Positions 8,770-19,130 of a stretch of 64,000 bases of DNA are shown here, piece after piece (positions within the stretch are counted from its first letter, which is position 1; each line of letters opens with the position of its first letter). A program made the position numbers and the translations under genes. Under the pieces are notes generated by a model. The model ran no database searches, was not told the origin of the DNA, and saw only the letters and a list, made by a program, of their open reading frames with translations. This stretch comes from Ferrovibrio sp. MS7 (GTDB lineage Bacteria; Pseudomonadota; Alphaproteobacteria; Ferrovibrionales; Ferrovibrionaceae), in the NCBI RefSeq assembly GCF_038404985.1, contig NZ_JBBKBA010000001.1, positions 1,268,001-1,332,000 on the forward strand. Direction: 5' to 3'.

Positions 8770-9940
8770 AGACGAATTGCTGCAACTCGCCAAGCCGCGC
8801 CCGCTGCTCGATACCAAGGGCTGGGCGATGTTCCTGGGCCTCGGCTTCATCCTCATCGTCGTGGTGCCGCTGCTCAACATGCTGCCCTCGGGCAATTCGG
8901 CGCTGCATCTGCCCGATTACCTGGTGCCGCTGCTCGGCAAATATGCCTGCTATGCCATCCTGGCCCTGAGCCTCGATCTGGTCTGGGGCTATGCCGGCAT
9001 CCTCAGCCTGGGCCATGGTGCCTTCTTCGCGCTCGGCGGCTATTGCATGGGCATGTACCTGATGCGCCAGATCGGCACGCGCGGCGTTTATGGCAATGCC
9101 GAACTGCCGGATTTCATGGTGTTCCTGAACTGGAAGGAACTGCCGTGGTACTGGTATGGCTTCGACAGCTTCCCCTTCGCCATGATCATGGTGATCCTGG
9201 TGCCGGGTATCCTGGCCCTGGTGCTGGGCTGGTTCGCCTTCCGCAGCCGCGTCACCGGCGTCTATATCTCCATCGTCACCCAGGCGATGACCTTTGCCCT
9301 GCTGCTCGCCTTCTTCCGCAACGATATGGGCTTCGGCGGCAATAATGGCCTCACCGATTTCAAGGATATCCTCGGCTTCCCGATCCAGGCGCCGAGCACC
9401 CGCATCGGGCTTTATGTCGCTTCCGTCATTGCGCTTGGCATCTGCTTCCTGGTCTGCCGCTTCGTCACCGGCTCCAAGCTTGGCCGCGTGCTGCTGGCGG
9501 TGCGCGATGCGGAAAGCCGGGTGCGCTTCTTCGGCTATTCCGTCACCAATGCCAAGCTGGTCGCCTTCGTGCTCTCGGCGGTGCTGGCCGGCATTGCCGG
9601 CGCGCTCTATGTGCCGCAGGTCGGCATCATCAATCCGGGCGAATTCTCGCCGGCCAATTCCATCGAAATCGCCATCTGGGTGGCGGTGGGCGGTCGTGGC
9701 ACGCTTTATGGCGCGGCGCTCGGCGGCGTGCTGATCAACCTGGTGAAAACCTGGCTCACGGGTGCGGCGCCTGATCTCTGGCTGTTTGTGCTCGGCGCGC
9801 TTTTCATCGTCTCGACCCTGCTGTTCCCCAAGGGCGTGGTCGGCCTGGCCGGCCAGGTCAAGGCCTGGCGGGCGCAGCGTGCCGCCTATCAGGCTGCTGG
9901 TGGCAGTAAGGCAGCCAGTGGAAAGGCAGGCGGGGAATGA
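8762..9940 (+). CDS. urtC: Urea ABC transporter permease UrtC
   Basis: 392 residues from the ATG at 8762, inside the last codons of urtB. It is a LivM-type permease with about nine membrane segments. GYAGILSLGHGAFFALGGY near residue 80 and GRVLLAVRDAESRVRFFGY near 240 are the conserved LivM segments, the second being the coupling loop for the ATPases. It pairs with UrtB to carry urea across the inner membrane. The stop overlaps the urtD start as ATGA. The last 20 residues are Ala/Gly/Lys-rich and cytoplasmic. Confidence 0.94.
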   Translation: MPKDELLQLAKPRPLLDTKGWAMFLGLGFILIVVVPLLNMLPSGNSALHLPDYLVPLLGKYACYAILALSLDLVWGYAGILSLGHGAFFALGGYCMGMYLMRQIGTRGVYGNAELPDFMVFLNWKELPWYWYGFDSFPFAMIMVILVPGILALVLGWFAFRSRVTGVYISIVTQAMTFALLLAFFRNDMGFGGNNGLTDFKDILGFPIQAPSTRIGLYVASVIALGICFLVCRFVTGSKLGRVLLAVRDAESRVRFFGYSVTNAKLVAFVLSAVLAGIAGALYVPQVGIINPGEFSPANSIEIAIWVAVGGRGTLYGAALGGVLINLVKTWLTGAAPDLWLFVLGALFIVSTLLFPKGVVGLAGQVKAWRAQRAAYQAAGGSKAASGKAGGE

Positions 9941-10779
9941 TGACCATGTCCGCGCCGCTGCATAACACGCCGCCGCTGCCGAAGGCTGATGTGGAACTCA
10001 AGGCCGGCCTAGGCGAAGGCGTCACCGAACGTCCGCGCGTTTCCGACAGCCAGCTCTATCTCGATGGTGTCTCGGTCGCCTTCGATGGCTTCAAGGCGAT
10101 CAACAATCTCTCGCTGATCGTGGCGCCGGGCGAATTGCGCACGGTGATCGGCCCGAATGGCGCCGGCAAGACCACGATGATGGATATCATCACCGGCAAG
10201 ACCAAGCCCGATGCCGGCGAGGTGCTGTTTGCCGGTCGCGTCGATCTGACCAAGCTGGATGAGACAGCGATTGCCAATCTCGGCATCGGCCGCAAGTTCC
10301 AGAAGCCGACCGTGTTCGAGCATCTCACCGTGTTCGAGAATTTCGAACTGGCGCTGAAGGCACCACGCGGTGCGCTGCGCAGCATGTTATCGCGGCTGAA
10401 TTCCGAAGCTGTCGACCGCATCGCCTGGGCGCTCAACACCGTCGGCCTGATGGGCCGTGTCACCGATCTCGGCGGCGACTTGAGCCATGGTCAGAAGCAG
10501 TGGCTGGAAATCGGCATGCTGCTGGTGCAGGACACCCAGCTCATCCTGCTGGACGAGCCGGTGGCCGGCATGACCGATTCCGAAACCAAGCAGACCGCCG
10601 AGCTGATCCTGCAACTGGTGGGGCAGCGCACCCTGATCGTGGTCGAGCATGACATGGAATTCGTGCGCGATCTCGGCGCCCGCGTCACCGTGCTGCATGA
10701 AGGCAGCGTGCTGGCCGAGGGCAGCCTGGACACGGTGCAGAATGACCAGCGGGTCATCGAAGTTTACTTGGGGCGCTGA
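9937..10779 (+). CDS. urtD: Urea ABC transporter ATP-binding protein UrtD
   Basis: 280 residues. Walker A GPNGAGKTT is near residue 72, the signature LSHGQKQWLEIGMLL near 185 and Walker B LILLDEP near 204. The LivG-like FEHLTVFENFELAL follows Walker A. Several Met codons lie close together at the start (MMTM), so the first is taken because it forms an ATGA overlap with urtC. An N-terminal extension of about 40 residues precedes the ATPase fold. It hydrolyses ATP for urea import with UrtE. Confidence 0.94.
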   Translation: MMTMSAPLHNTPPLPKADVELKAGLGEGVTERPRVSDSQLYLDGVSVAFDGFKAINNLSLIVAPGELRTVIGPNGAGKTTMMDIITGKTKPDAGEVLFAGRVDLTKLDETAIANLGIGRKFQKPTVFEHLTVFENFELALKAPRGALRSMLSRLNSEAVDRIAWALNTVGLMGRVTDLGGDLSHGQKQWLEIGMLLVQDTQLILLDEPVAGMTDSETKQTAELILQLVGQRTLIVVEHDMEFVRDLGARVTVLHEGSVLAEGSLDTVQNDQRVIEVYLGR

Positions 10780-10785
10780 GGAACG

Positions 10786-11481
10786 ATGCTGCAGGCCGAA
10801 GGACTGAACCTCTATTACGGCGCATCGCACGCGCTGCGCGATGTTTCAATCACCGCTGAGCCGGGCAAGATCACCTGTGTGCTGGGCCGCAACGGCGTCG
10901 GCAAGACCTCGCTGATGCGCGCCCTGGTCGGGCGCCAGCCGGTGCGCTCGGGTAGCATCGTCTGGGAAGGCGAGGATATCACCAAGCTGAAGCCGCATGA
11001 GCGGGCGCGGCGCGGCATCGCCATGGTGCCGCAGGGCCGCGAAATCTTCCCGCGCCTGACGGTGCAGGAGAATCTGGAAACCGGGATGGCGCCGCTGCCG
11101 CGCGGCCAGCGCAAGATCGACGACGAGATCTATGCGCTGTTTCCCATCCTGCATGACATGCGAAATCGCCGGGGGGGCGATCTTTCGGGGGGCCAGCAGC
11201 AGCAGCTCGCGATCGGGCGGGCCTTGGTCACGCGACCGCGGCTGCTGCTGCTGGACGAACCCACCGAAGGCATCCAGCCCTCGATCATCAAGGATATCGG
11301 CCGGGTGATCCAGGAACTGGCCTCGCGCGGCACCATGGCCATCGTGCTGGTGGAGCAGTATTTCGACTTCGCCCGGGCGCTGGCCGACCGCTTCCTGCTG
11401 CTGCAGCGCGGCGAAGTGATGGTCTCGGGCGGCCCTGAGGCTATGGATGGCGACGACGTTCGCGGCTATCTTACCGTTTAG
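10786..11481 (+). CDS. urtE: Urea ABC transporter ATP-binding protein UrtE
   Basis: 231 residues, LivF-type ATPase. Walker A GRNGVGKTSLMR is near residue 36, the signature LSGGQQQQLAIGRAL near 135 and Walker B LLLLDEPTEGIQPSI near 155. MVPQGREIFPRLTVQENLE is typical of the UrtE/LivF group. It is the last transport gene, six bases after urtD, and is followed after 34 bases by ureA, so transport and urease genes are probably on one transcript. Confidence 0.94.
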   Translation: MLQAEGLNLYYGASHALRDVSITAEPGKITCVLGRNGVGKTSLMRALVGRQPVRSGSIVWEGEDITKLKPHERARRGIAMVPQGREIFPRLTVQENLETGMAPLPRGQRKIDDEIYALFPILHDMRNRRGGDLSGGQQQQLAIGRALVTRPRLLLLDEPTEGIQPSIIKDIGRVIQELASRGTMAIVLVEQYFDFARALADRFLLLQRGEVMVSGGPEAMDGDDVRGYLTV

Positions 11482-11515
11482 GTATTGGCTTTAGCGGCAG
11501 GGGAGGCCGGGCGGC

Positions 11516-11818
11516 ATGAATCTCACGCCCCGCGAAAAGGACAAGCTGCTGGTGGCGATGGCCGCCATAGTGGCAAGGCGCCGGCTCGAACGCGGCGTCA
11601 AGCTCAACCACCCGGAAGCCGTGGCGCTGATCACCGATTACGTGGTCGAAGGCGCCCGTGATGGCCGCTCGGTCGCCGAACTGATGCGCGACGGCGCCAA
11701 GGTGCTGAGCCGCGAACAGGTGATGCCGGGCATCCCGGAAATGATCCACGAGATCCAGGTCGAGGCCACCTTCCCGGATGGCACCAAGCTGGTCACCGTG
11801 CACCAGCCGATCCGCTAA
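11516..11818 (+). CDS. ureA: Urease subunit gamma UreA
   Basis: 100 residues, exactly the standard gamma-subunit length. [17 protein letters not shown] at the start, [14 protein letters not shown] near 33 and the tail [12 protein letters not shown] are diagnostic. It is the small structural subunit of cytoplasmic nickel urease, which hydrolyses urea to ammonia and carbamate. GGGGAGG upstream of the ATG is a good ribosome binding site. A palindromic element separates it from ureB. Confidence 0.96.
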   Translation: MNLTPREKDKLLVAMAAIVARRRLERGVKLNHPEAVALITDYVVEGARDGRSVAELMRDGAKVLSREQVMPGIPEMIHEIQVEATFPDGTKLVTVHQPIR

Positions 11819-11850
11819 GCGAGGGCCGATCCGCTGATGCATATAAAATT

Positions 11851-11925
11851 GCGTCACCCCCGGGCTTGACCCGGGGGTCTCAGGCCACCCGGGAAGAGAT
11901 GCCCGGGTCGAGCCCGGGCATGACG
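11851..11925. repeat. Two-hairpin palindromic element between ureA and ureB
   Basis: The outer arms GCGTCA (11851-11856) and TGACG (11921-11925) are inverted. Inside are two perfect hairpins: CCCCCGGG-CTTGA-CCCGGGGG (11857-11877) and ATGCCCGGG-TCGAG-CCCGGGCAT (11899-11921). The same architecture with different stem sequence but the same CTTGA loop recurs at 14061-14126 and, less exactly, at 22488-22577. It looks like a REP-type dispersed element of alphaproteobacteria. Inside an operon it could affect mRNA stability. Confidence 0.8.
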
Positions 11926-11962
11926 ATTGAGTTGAGAGAGACGGCGAGGAGGGAGTAGCAGC

Positions 11963-12280
11963 ATGATCCCAGGCGAAGTGATCCCGAAGGCTGGCGAGAT
12001 CGAGCTGAATGCCGGTCGCCCCACCGTCACCATCGACGTTGCCAATAGCGGCGACCGCCCGATCCAGGTCGGCAGCCACTACCATTTCTTCGAGACCAAC
12101 CCGGCGCTGAAATTCGACCGCACCAAGGCCTATGGCTGCCGCCTCGACATTCCCGCCGGCACGGCGGTGCGTTTCGAGCCGGGCCAGACGCGGCAGGTGC
12201 AGCTTGTGTCCTTCGCCGGTTCGCGCGAGGTGTTCGGTTTCCGGGGCGATGTGCAAGGCAGTTTGAAGGGGGGCGCGTAA
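11963..12280 (+). CDS. ureB: Urease subunit beta UreB
   Basis: 105 residues, close to the usual 101. [18 protein letters not shown] at the start, [12 protein letters not shown] near residue 38 and the [16 protein letters not shown] segment are diagnostic of the beta subunit. It packs between gamma and alpha chains in the urease trimer and takes part in docking UreD/F/G. GAGGAGGGAG just before the ATG is a strong ribosome binding site, which may compensate for the hairpins upstream. Confidence 0.96.
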   Translation: MIPGEVIPKAGEIELNAGRPTVTIDVANSGDRPIQVGSHYHFFETNPALKFDRTKAYGCRLDIPAGTAVRFEPGQTRQVQLVSFAGSREVFGFRGDVQGSLKGGA

Positions 12281-12282
12281 CC

Positions 12283-14052
<1,770 letters not shown>

Positions 14053-14060
14053 CGACAACA

Positions 14061-14126
14061 GCGTCATGCGCGGACTTGATCCGCGCATCTCGTGACGAGA
14101 TTGCCGGGTCAAGCCCGGCAATGACG
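14061..14126. repeat. Two-hairpin palindromic element between ureC and ureE
   Basis: Outer arms GCGTCA and TGACG again bound two perfect hairpins. These are ATGCGCGGA-CTTGA-TCCGCGCAT (14066-14088) and TTGCCGGG-TCAAG-CCCGGCAA (14101-14121). Loop one is CTTGA and loop two is its exact complement TCAAG, so the element is itself an inverted repeat at the level of its loops. Stems differ in sequence from the 11851 copy but keep perfect pairing. Confidence 0.8.
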
Positions 14127-14145
14127 ACGGAGTGAGGGTACGAGT

Positions 14146-14661
14146 ATGGATCGAACCACCGAAATCGCGCCGGCCGGCGCCTGGCCGACGCCTGAGCGCC
14201 GCGACAGCGTCACCCTGCCGCATCATGACCGTTTCCGCCGCCGCATCCGGCTCACTGGCGATAATGGCCTGGATTTCCTGCTCGACCTGCCGGAAGCCCG
14301 CGTGCTGCATCATGGCGAGGGCCTGAAGCTCGTGGGCGGCGGCTATGTCGAGGTGATCGCGGCGCGCGAGCCGCTGATCGAGATCACCGCCGGGCCACAT
14401 GTCTCCATCGCCCGCCTCGCCTGGCATCTCGGCAACCGCCATCTGCCCGCCGAAATCCAGGCCGAACGGATTCTGATTCGCGACGACCATGTCATCGTCG
14501 AGATGCTGAAGGGCCTCGGCGCCGCCGTGCGCGCCGTGGAAGCGCCGTTCGAGCCGGAAGGCGGCGCCTATGGCCAGCATAACCACGACCCCAAGCATCC
14601 CTTCGGCCATGGCTCGAAATACCACCAGCATGCCGATGGTAGCTGGCATTCTCATGATTAA
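14146..14661 (+). CDS. ureE: Urease accessory protein UreE (nickel metallochaperone)
   Basis: 171 residues. The N-terminal UreE peptide-binding domain includes RRIRLTGDNGLDFLLDLPE, and the C-terminal metal-binding domain includes LAWHLGNRHLPAEI and ILIRDDHVIVEMLKGLGA. The tail is histidine-rich (HNHDPKHPFGHG, then HQHADGSWHSHD), as in nickel-storing UreE. It delivers nickel to the UreG dimer for urease maturation in the cytoplasm. The ATG at 14146 follows the palindromic element by 20 bases; ureF begins 11 bases after its stop. Confidence 0.95.
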   Translation: MDRTTEIAPAGAWPTPERRDSVTLPHHDRFRRRIRLTGDNGLDFLLDLPEARVLHHGEGLKLVGGGYVEVIAAREPLIEITAGPHVSIARLAWHLGNRHLPAEIQAERILIRDDHVIVEMLKGLGAAVRAVEAPFEPEGGAYGQHNHDPKHPFGHGSKYHQHADGSWHSHD

Positions 14662-14672
14662 GGCTTTGGCCC

Positions 14673-15368
14673 ATGACTGAGACCGTCGATGTGAGCGGCG
14701 CGGCACTCTACCGCCTGCTTGCCTGGCTCAGCCCGAGCTATCCGATCGGTGCCTTCAGCTACAGCCATGGCCTGGAATATGCCATTCACGCCGACCTGGT
14801 GCGCGACCGCGCCACACTGATTCCCTGGCTCGCCCATGTGCTGCGCCATGGCGCCGCCTGGATCGATGCCGTGCTGCTGCGCGAAGCGCATGCCCTGGCC
14901 GCCGAGCCTGAGAAGCTCGACGACCTCGCTGATCTCGCCGCCGCCTGGCGCGGCACGGCGGAAACCGCGCTGGAAAGCGGCCAGCAGGGCGGCTCCTTCC
15001 TCACCATCACCCGCGCCGCCTGGCCGCATCCCGCACTCGAGGCTTTCGCCGCCCGGCGCGGCCAGCGCGTCATCGCGCTCCCCATAGCGCTGGGCTTGGC
15101 CGCTGCCGTGCAAGGCGTGCCGGTGGCGGCCTTGCTGCATGGCTATCTGCATGGCTTCGCCGCCAATCTGGTTTCCGCCGCCGTGCGCATCATTCCGCTG
15201 GGCCAGACCGATGGCCAGAAGGCGCTGGCGGCGCTGGAGCCGGTGGTGGCCACCGCTGCCGCCGCTGCGCTGGTGCAGCCGCTGGAGCGATTGGCCAGTG
15301 CCGCGCCCATGGTAGACTGGGCGTCGATGAGTCACGAAACGCAGTATACGAGGTTGTTCAGATCATGA
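14673..15368 (+). CDS. ureF: Urease accessory protein UreF
   Basis: 231 residues. [20 protein letters not shown] near residue 11 is the UreF signature, and the C-terminal [13 protein letters not shown] is strongly conserved. UreF is an all-helical partner that bridges UreD and UreG in the urease activation complex and gates GTP hydrolysis by UreG. The stop codon overlaps the ureG start as ATGA, so the two are translationally coupled. Confidence 0.95.
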   Translation: MTETVDVSGAALYRLLAWLSPSYPIGAFSYSHGLEYAIHADLVRDRATLIPWLAHVLRHGAAWIDAVLLREAHALAAEPEKLDDLADLAAAWRGTAETALESGQQGGSFLTITRAAWPHPALEAFAARRGQRVIALPIALGLAAAVQGVPVAALLHGYLHGFAANLVSAAVRIIPLGQTDGQKALAALEPVVATAAAAALVQPLERLASAAPMVDWASMSHETQYTRLFRS

Positions 15369-15982
15369 CCGACAATAAGAATCCTCTCCGCGTCGGCATC
15401 GGCGGCCCGGTCGGCTCCGGCAAGACCGCCCTGGTCGAGCGCCTCTGCCGCCATCTGCGCGCGGACTGGAATATCGCCGTTGTCACCAACGACATCTATA
15501 CCAAGGAAGATGCCGAATTCCTCACCCGTGCCGGCGCGCTGGATCCGGAGCGCATCGCCGGTGTCGAAACCGGCGGCTGTCCCCACACGGCGATCCGCGA
15601 GGATGCCTCGATCAATCTCGCCGCCGTCGCCGACATGCAGCAGCGTTTCCCCGGCCTCGACGTGATCTTCGTTGAAAGCGGCGGCGACAATCTCGCTGCC
15701 ACCTTCAGCCCGGAACTGGCCGATATCACCATCTATGTCATCGACGTTTCTGCCGGCGACAAGATTCCGCGCAAGGGCGGGCCCGGCATCACGCGCTCCG
15801 ACCTGCTGGTGATCAACAAGACCGACCTGGCGCCGCTGGTCGGCGCCTCGCTTGAGGTAATGGACCGCGACGCCAGGAAGATGCGCGGCACCCGGCCCTT
15901 CGTGTTTTCCAACCTCAAGGAACTGAAGGGCGTGCCGGAAATCGCTCAGTTCATCCTGAAAAGCGGCGGCCTGGTGCAGTAG
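15365..15982 (+). CDS. ureG: Urease accessory GTPase UreG
   Basis: 205 residues, the standard length. The P-loop [16 protein letters not shown] lies near residue 13 and the metal-binding Cys-Pro-His motif [11 protein letters not shown] near 75. [17 protein letters not shown] and [11 protein letters not shown] supply the switch and nucleotide-specificity motifs. It is a SIMIBI GTPase that carries nickel and drives urease activation. It is the last gene of the urease cluster. No terminator-like hairpin is visible before the next gene. Confidence 0.97.
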   Translation: MTDNKNPLRVGIGGPVGSGKTALVERLCRHLRADWNIAVVTNDIYTKEDAEFLTRAGALDPERIAGVETGGCPHTAIREDASINLAAVADMQQRFPGLDVIFVESGGDNLAATFSPELADITIYVIDVSAGDKIPRKGGPGITRSDLLVINKTDLAPLVGASLEVMDRDARKMRGTRPFVFSNLKELKGVPEIAQFILKSGGLVQ

Positions 15983-16018
15983 AACGCCGGAGGCGGCTAC
16001 CGGCCATTGTGGGGAGCA

Positions 16019-16387
16019 ATGTCCAAACCGGTCTTCTCTGATCTGCTTACATTTTCCGTCCGGCGCAATCGAAAATCTTACGCGCTTGCGCAGCTGTATA
16101 TTGCACTCCCGCTGTTTATTCTGATCTGTGGGATCGCGCTGGTCGTAAAAACGAATCTTCAGACTATTGCACTGCTGCCGCTTTTCATTCTGCTGCTGTT
16201 CATCTGTGTGGTTTTGACTGTGCAGCGTCTGAACGATATAGGTTGGTCTGGCTGGCTGGGTTTGGGGTTGCTTCTTTTGCCCATTGGCTTTTTTTTAGAA
16301 CTTGCATTGCTGCTGATACCTGGGGAGGTTGGCCCGAACAAATACGGGCCCGATCCGCTGGAGCCGCCAGAGTCACCCGCCGCCTGA
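16019..16387 (+). CDS. DUF805 family small membrane protein
   Basis: 122 residues from the ATG at 16019, seven bases after GGGGAG. Three or four hydrophobic segments occur at about residues 26-50, 53-70 and 80-105. The family motif VQRLNDIGWSGWLGL and the tail GPNKYGPDPL are typical of DUF805 inner-membrane proteins. Function is unknown. Base composition is somewhat less GC-rich than its neighbours. It is 36 bases after ureG on the same strand but need not belong to the urease operon. Confidence 0.8.
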   Translation: MSKPVFSDLLTFSVRRNRKSYALAQLYIALPLFILICGIALVVKTNLQTIALLPLFILLLFICVVLTVQRLNDIGWSGWLGLGLLLLPIGFFLELALLLIPGEVGPNKYGPDPLEPPESPAA

Positions 16388-16461
16388 GCCTTCCACTCCG
16401 CCGTTATTGCCGTGAGCCACGGTGCTTGCTAGCATCCACCCAATCACAGGGGGAGGATGCC

Positions 16462-16704
16462 ATGCTTGAACTGCGCCCGAATTGCGAATGCTGTGGCCGT
16501 GACCTGGCCCCGGATTCTGCCGATGCCCGCATCTGCTCCTTCGAATGCACCTTCTGCGCCGATTGCACCACCGGCACGCTTTCGGGCCACTGCCCGAATT
16601 GCGGCGGTGAATTGCTGCGCCGCCCGATCCGTCCGGCCGAGAAGCTGGCGAAATTCCCCGCCAGCACCACGCGCAAGGTGAAGCCGCAAGGCTGCGCCGC
16701 CTGA
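16462..16704 (+). CDS. DUF1272 domain zinc-ribbon protein
   Basis: 80 residues. Multiple paired cysteines ([19 protein letters not shown] and HCPNCGGEL) form a compact zinc-ribbon-like fold typical of DUF1272. The C-terminal part is basic. GGGGGAGG lies directly upstream of the ATG. The stop overlaps the glpK start by one base (TGATG), so it is co-translated with glycerol kinase, although no functional link is known to me. Confidence 0.85.
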   Translation: MLELRPNCECCGRDLAPDSADARICSFECTFCADCTTGTLSGHCPNCGGELLRRPIRPAEKLAKFPASTTRKVKPQGCAA

Positions 16705-18206
16705 TGTCCGCCCGTCACGTCATCGCGCTCGACCAGGGCACGACCTCGACCCGCGCCATCGTGTTCGATGCAGCCGGCGCCGTGCGCGGCGTAGCGCAGC
16801 GTGAATTCCCGCAGCATTACCCCGCCGATGGCTGGGTCGAGCATGATGTCGAGGATATCTGGCGCGATACGCAAGCCGTGCTGCGCGAGGCTTTGGCGCG
16901 GGCCGGCTTGCGCCCTCAGGATATCGCAGCACTCGGCATCACCAATCAGCGCGAAACCACCGTGATCTGGGATCGCGCCACCGGCCAGCCGATCCACCGC
17001 GCCATCGTGTGGCAGGATCGCCGCACGGCGGATACCTGCGCGCAACTGCGCCAGTCTGGCGCCACCGCCCTGGTGCAGGCCAAGACCGGCCTCCTGATCG
17101 ACAGCTACTTCTCGGCCACCAAGATCGCCTGGTTGCTCGACCATGTACCCGGCGCGCGGGCACGGGCCGAACGCGGCGAACTCTGCTTCGGCACCATCGA
17201 TTGCTTTCTGCTCTGGCGCCTCACCGGCGGCCCGGGACAGTCGGCGTGTCATGCGACCGATGCCACCAATGCCGCCCGCACCATGCTGTTCGATATCGTG
17301 CGGCAGCAATGGGATGAGGAACTCTGCGCGCTGTTCCGTGTGCCGCCTGCCTTGCTGCCCGAGGTGCGCGACTGCTCCGGCATGTTTGGCGCCACCAAAG
17401 CCGATCTGCTCGGCAGCGCCATTCCGATCACCGGCATGGCCGGCGACCAGCAGGCCGCCACCTTCGGCCAGGCCTGTTTCCAGCCCGGCATGATGAAATC
17501 CACCTATGGCACCGGCTGCTTCGCCCTGGTGAATATCGGCGATAAGCCGGTGATCTCCAACAACCGCCTGCTCACCACCGTTGCCTATCGCCTCAACGGC
17601 AAGCCGACCTATGCACTGGAAGGCTCGATCTTCGTGGCCGGTGCCGGCGTGAAATGGCTGCGCGACAAGCTGAAAATCGTCAAGGATGCCGCCGAGACGG
17701 CGGCGCTGGCGGCCAGCGTGCCCGACGGCCATGGCGTCTATGTGGTGCCGGCTTTCGTCGGCCTCGGCGCGCCTTACTGGGACTCGAATGCGCGCGGCGC
17801 CATCCTCGGCCTGACGCTGGATTCGTCCGCCGCCCATATCGCGCGCGCCATGCTGGAAGCCGTCGCCTACCAGACCCGCGACCTTACCGGCGCCATGATC
17901 GCCGATGGCGCCGCCTCCACGAAGGCTTTGCGCGTCGATGGCGGCATGGTGGCGAATGACTGGCTCTGTCAGTTCCTTGCCGACATGCTGAATGTCGCCG
18001 TCGAACGCCCGCGCGTCATCGAAACCACGGCGCTGGGCGCGGCCTATCTCGCCGGCCTGGCGGTCGGCGTCTATCCCGGCCTCGATGCCATCTCGTATGC
18101 CTGGCAATGCGAGCGCCGCTTCGAGCCGCGCATGGGCGAGCAGCAGCGCCAGCATCTCTATGCCGGCTGGCAAGCGGCGGTGCAGCGGGTACTGAGCGGG
18201 GGATGA
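16704..18206 (+). CDS. glpK: Glycerol kinase GlpK
   Basis: 500 residues, standard length. [15 protein letters not shown] near residue 7 is the FGGY ATP-binding start; [22 protein letters not shown] and [10 protein letters not shown] are GlpK-specific, and [18 protein letters not shown] is the C-terminal FGGY signature. It phosphorylates glycerol to glycerol 3-phosphate in the cytoplasm. No glpF, glpD or regulator is adjacent. It runs convergently towards the methyltransferase gene of the AT-rich island, 33 bases away. Confidence 0.95.
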   Translation: MSARHVIALDQGTTSTRAIVFDAAGAVRGVAQREFPQHYPADGWVEHDVEDIWRDTQAVLREALARAGLRPQDIAALGITNQRETTVIWDRATGQPIHRAIVWQDRRTADTCAQLRQSGATALVQAKTGLLIDSYFSATKIAWLLDHVPGARARAERGELCFGTIDCFLLWRLTGGPGQSACHATDATNAARTMLFDIVRQQWDEELCALFRVPPALLPEVRDCSGMFGATKADLLGSAIPITGMAGDQQAATFGQACFQPGMMKSTYGTGCFALVNIGDKPVISNNRLLTTVAYRLNGKPTYALEGSIFVAGAGVKWLRDKLKIVKDAAETAALAASVPDGHGVYVVPAFVGLGAPYWDSNARGAILGLTLDSSAAHIARAMLEAVAYQTRDLTGAMIADGAASTKALRVDGGMVANDWLCQFLADMLNVAVERPRVIETTALGAAYLAGLAVGVYPGLDAISYAWQCERRFEPRMGEQQRQHLYAGWQAAVQRVLSGG

Positions 18207-18239
18207 TATCAGCACAAGGAAATAATAATGCGGCCGGCT

Positions 18240-19130
18240 CTAATAATGCGTTCGCTTTTTTATTTGATAATTTTGATGATCTATATTTTGTGTTGTTTCC
18301 CGTTGATTTATCGGAGAATAGCCAACGCAGATAGCTAATTCTGTGCTCAAGCACCTGCTGGCATTGTTGCCACTAATTACACTGTGTCGCGGCAACTCGA
18401 CAAATTCTCCTAAAGGTTCGTATATTTCTCGAATGGAAGGGTGATTGGCATTTGTAACAAGGCACATTGCACCGCGTTTTCTCGCACCCTCTACAGCATC
18501 TCTCAATCTAAGTTGATCTCCCCATCGGAAAATTTTCTGATTGTATTTCACAAAGCCGTTTTTGTTGTGGCGTACTGTATAAGGGGGGTCAATGAAAATG
18601 AAATCTCCTTGCCCAGCCTTATCAATTGTGGATTGAAAGTCTCCCGCGATCAAATCGAACCCATTTAGCGCATTTGAAATTTGGCAAAAATCATCGGTGT
18701 CAAAAAGGATATTGTCTTTAGTGCCGCGAGGAACATTAAATTCTCCTTTTAGATTCTCCCTATATATCCCGTTAAAGCAGGTTCTATTTAGATAGATGAA
18801 GCGTGCCGCTTCATAATACATTGAGGAGCCCTTTTTTGAGCGAGCTATATAGTAGTACTCATCTGAATGCTTATCTCTGAAGTTTTTCAGATTCCTTAGC
18901 ACCTTCTGAGGGGCATTTTTTATTGCCAAATAACAGTTGATCAGAGATGAATTGGTATCCGAAAGAACACCATATTGCGGCAGGATACTGAAAAAGACTG
19001 CCCCACTGCCTAAGAATGGTTCAAAATATTTCCCAAATTTCACCGGAAATAAATACGGGTGATTTCTGACAAGCCATCTCTTTCCGCCTGCCCATTTAAG
19101 AAATGGCTGCACTTTATGCCTCCATATCAT
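18240..19130 (-). CDS. D12-class (Dam-type) N6-adenine DNA methyltransferase
   Basis: 296 residues. The N-terminal PFLKWAGGKRWLV and FEPFLGSGAVFF (S-adenosylmethionine-binding FxGxG) and the catalytic DPPY in FIFIDPPYTVRHN are the diagnostic motifs of Dam-like enzymes, in the alpha-class order. RFIYLNRTCFNGIYREN is the conserved target-recognition-side segment. It methylates adenine in a short DNA site, possibly GATC, though specificity cannot be read. Its start overlaps the end of the upstream DGQHR gene by 17 bases, so the two are one operon. AT-rich codon use marks it as foreign. Confidence 0.92.
   Translation of the reverse strand: MIWRHKVQPFLKWAGGKRWLVRNHPYLFPVKFGKYFEPFLGSGAVFFSILPQYGVLSDTNSSLINCYLAIKNAPQKVLRNLKNFRDKHSDEYYYIARSKKGSSMYYEAARFIYLNRTCFNGIYRENLKGEFNVPRGTKDNILFDTDDFCQISNALNGFDLIAGDFQSTIDKAGQGDFIFIDPPYTVRHNKNGFVKYNQKIFRWGDQLRLRDAVEGARKRGAMCLVTNANHPSIREIYEPLGEFVELPRHSVISGNNASRCLSTELAICVGYSPINQRETTQNIDHQNYQIKKRTHY

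Noticed and set aside
16404-18215. 603-codon minus-strand frame opposite DUF1272 and glpK
   Set aside because: Shadow of the glycerol kinase gene; no motif or ribosome binding site.
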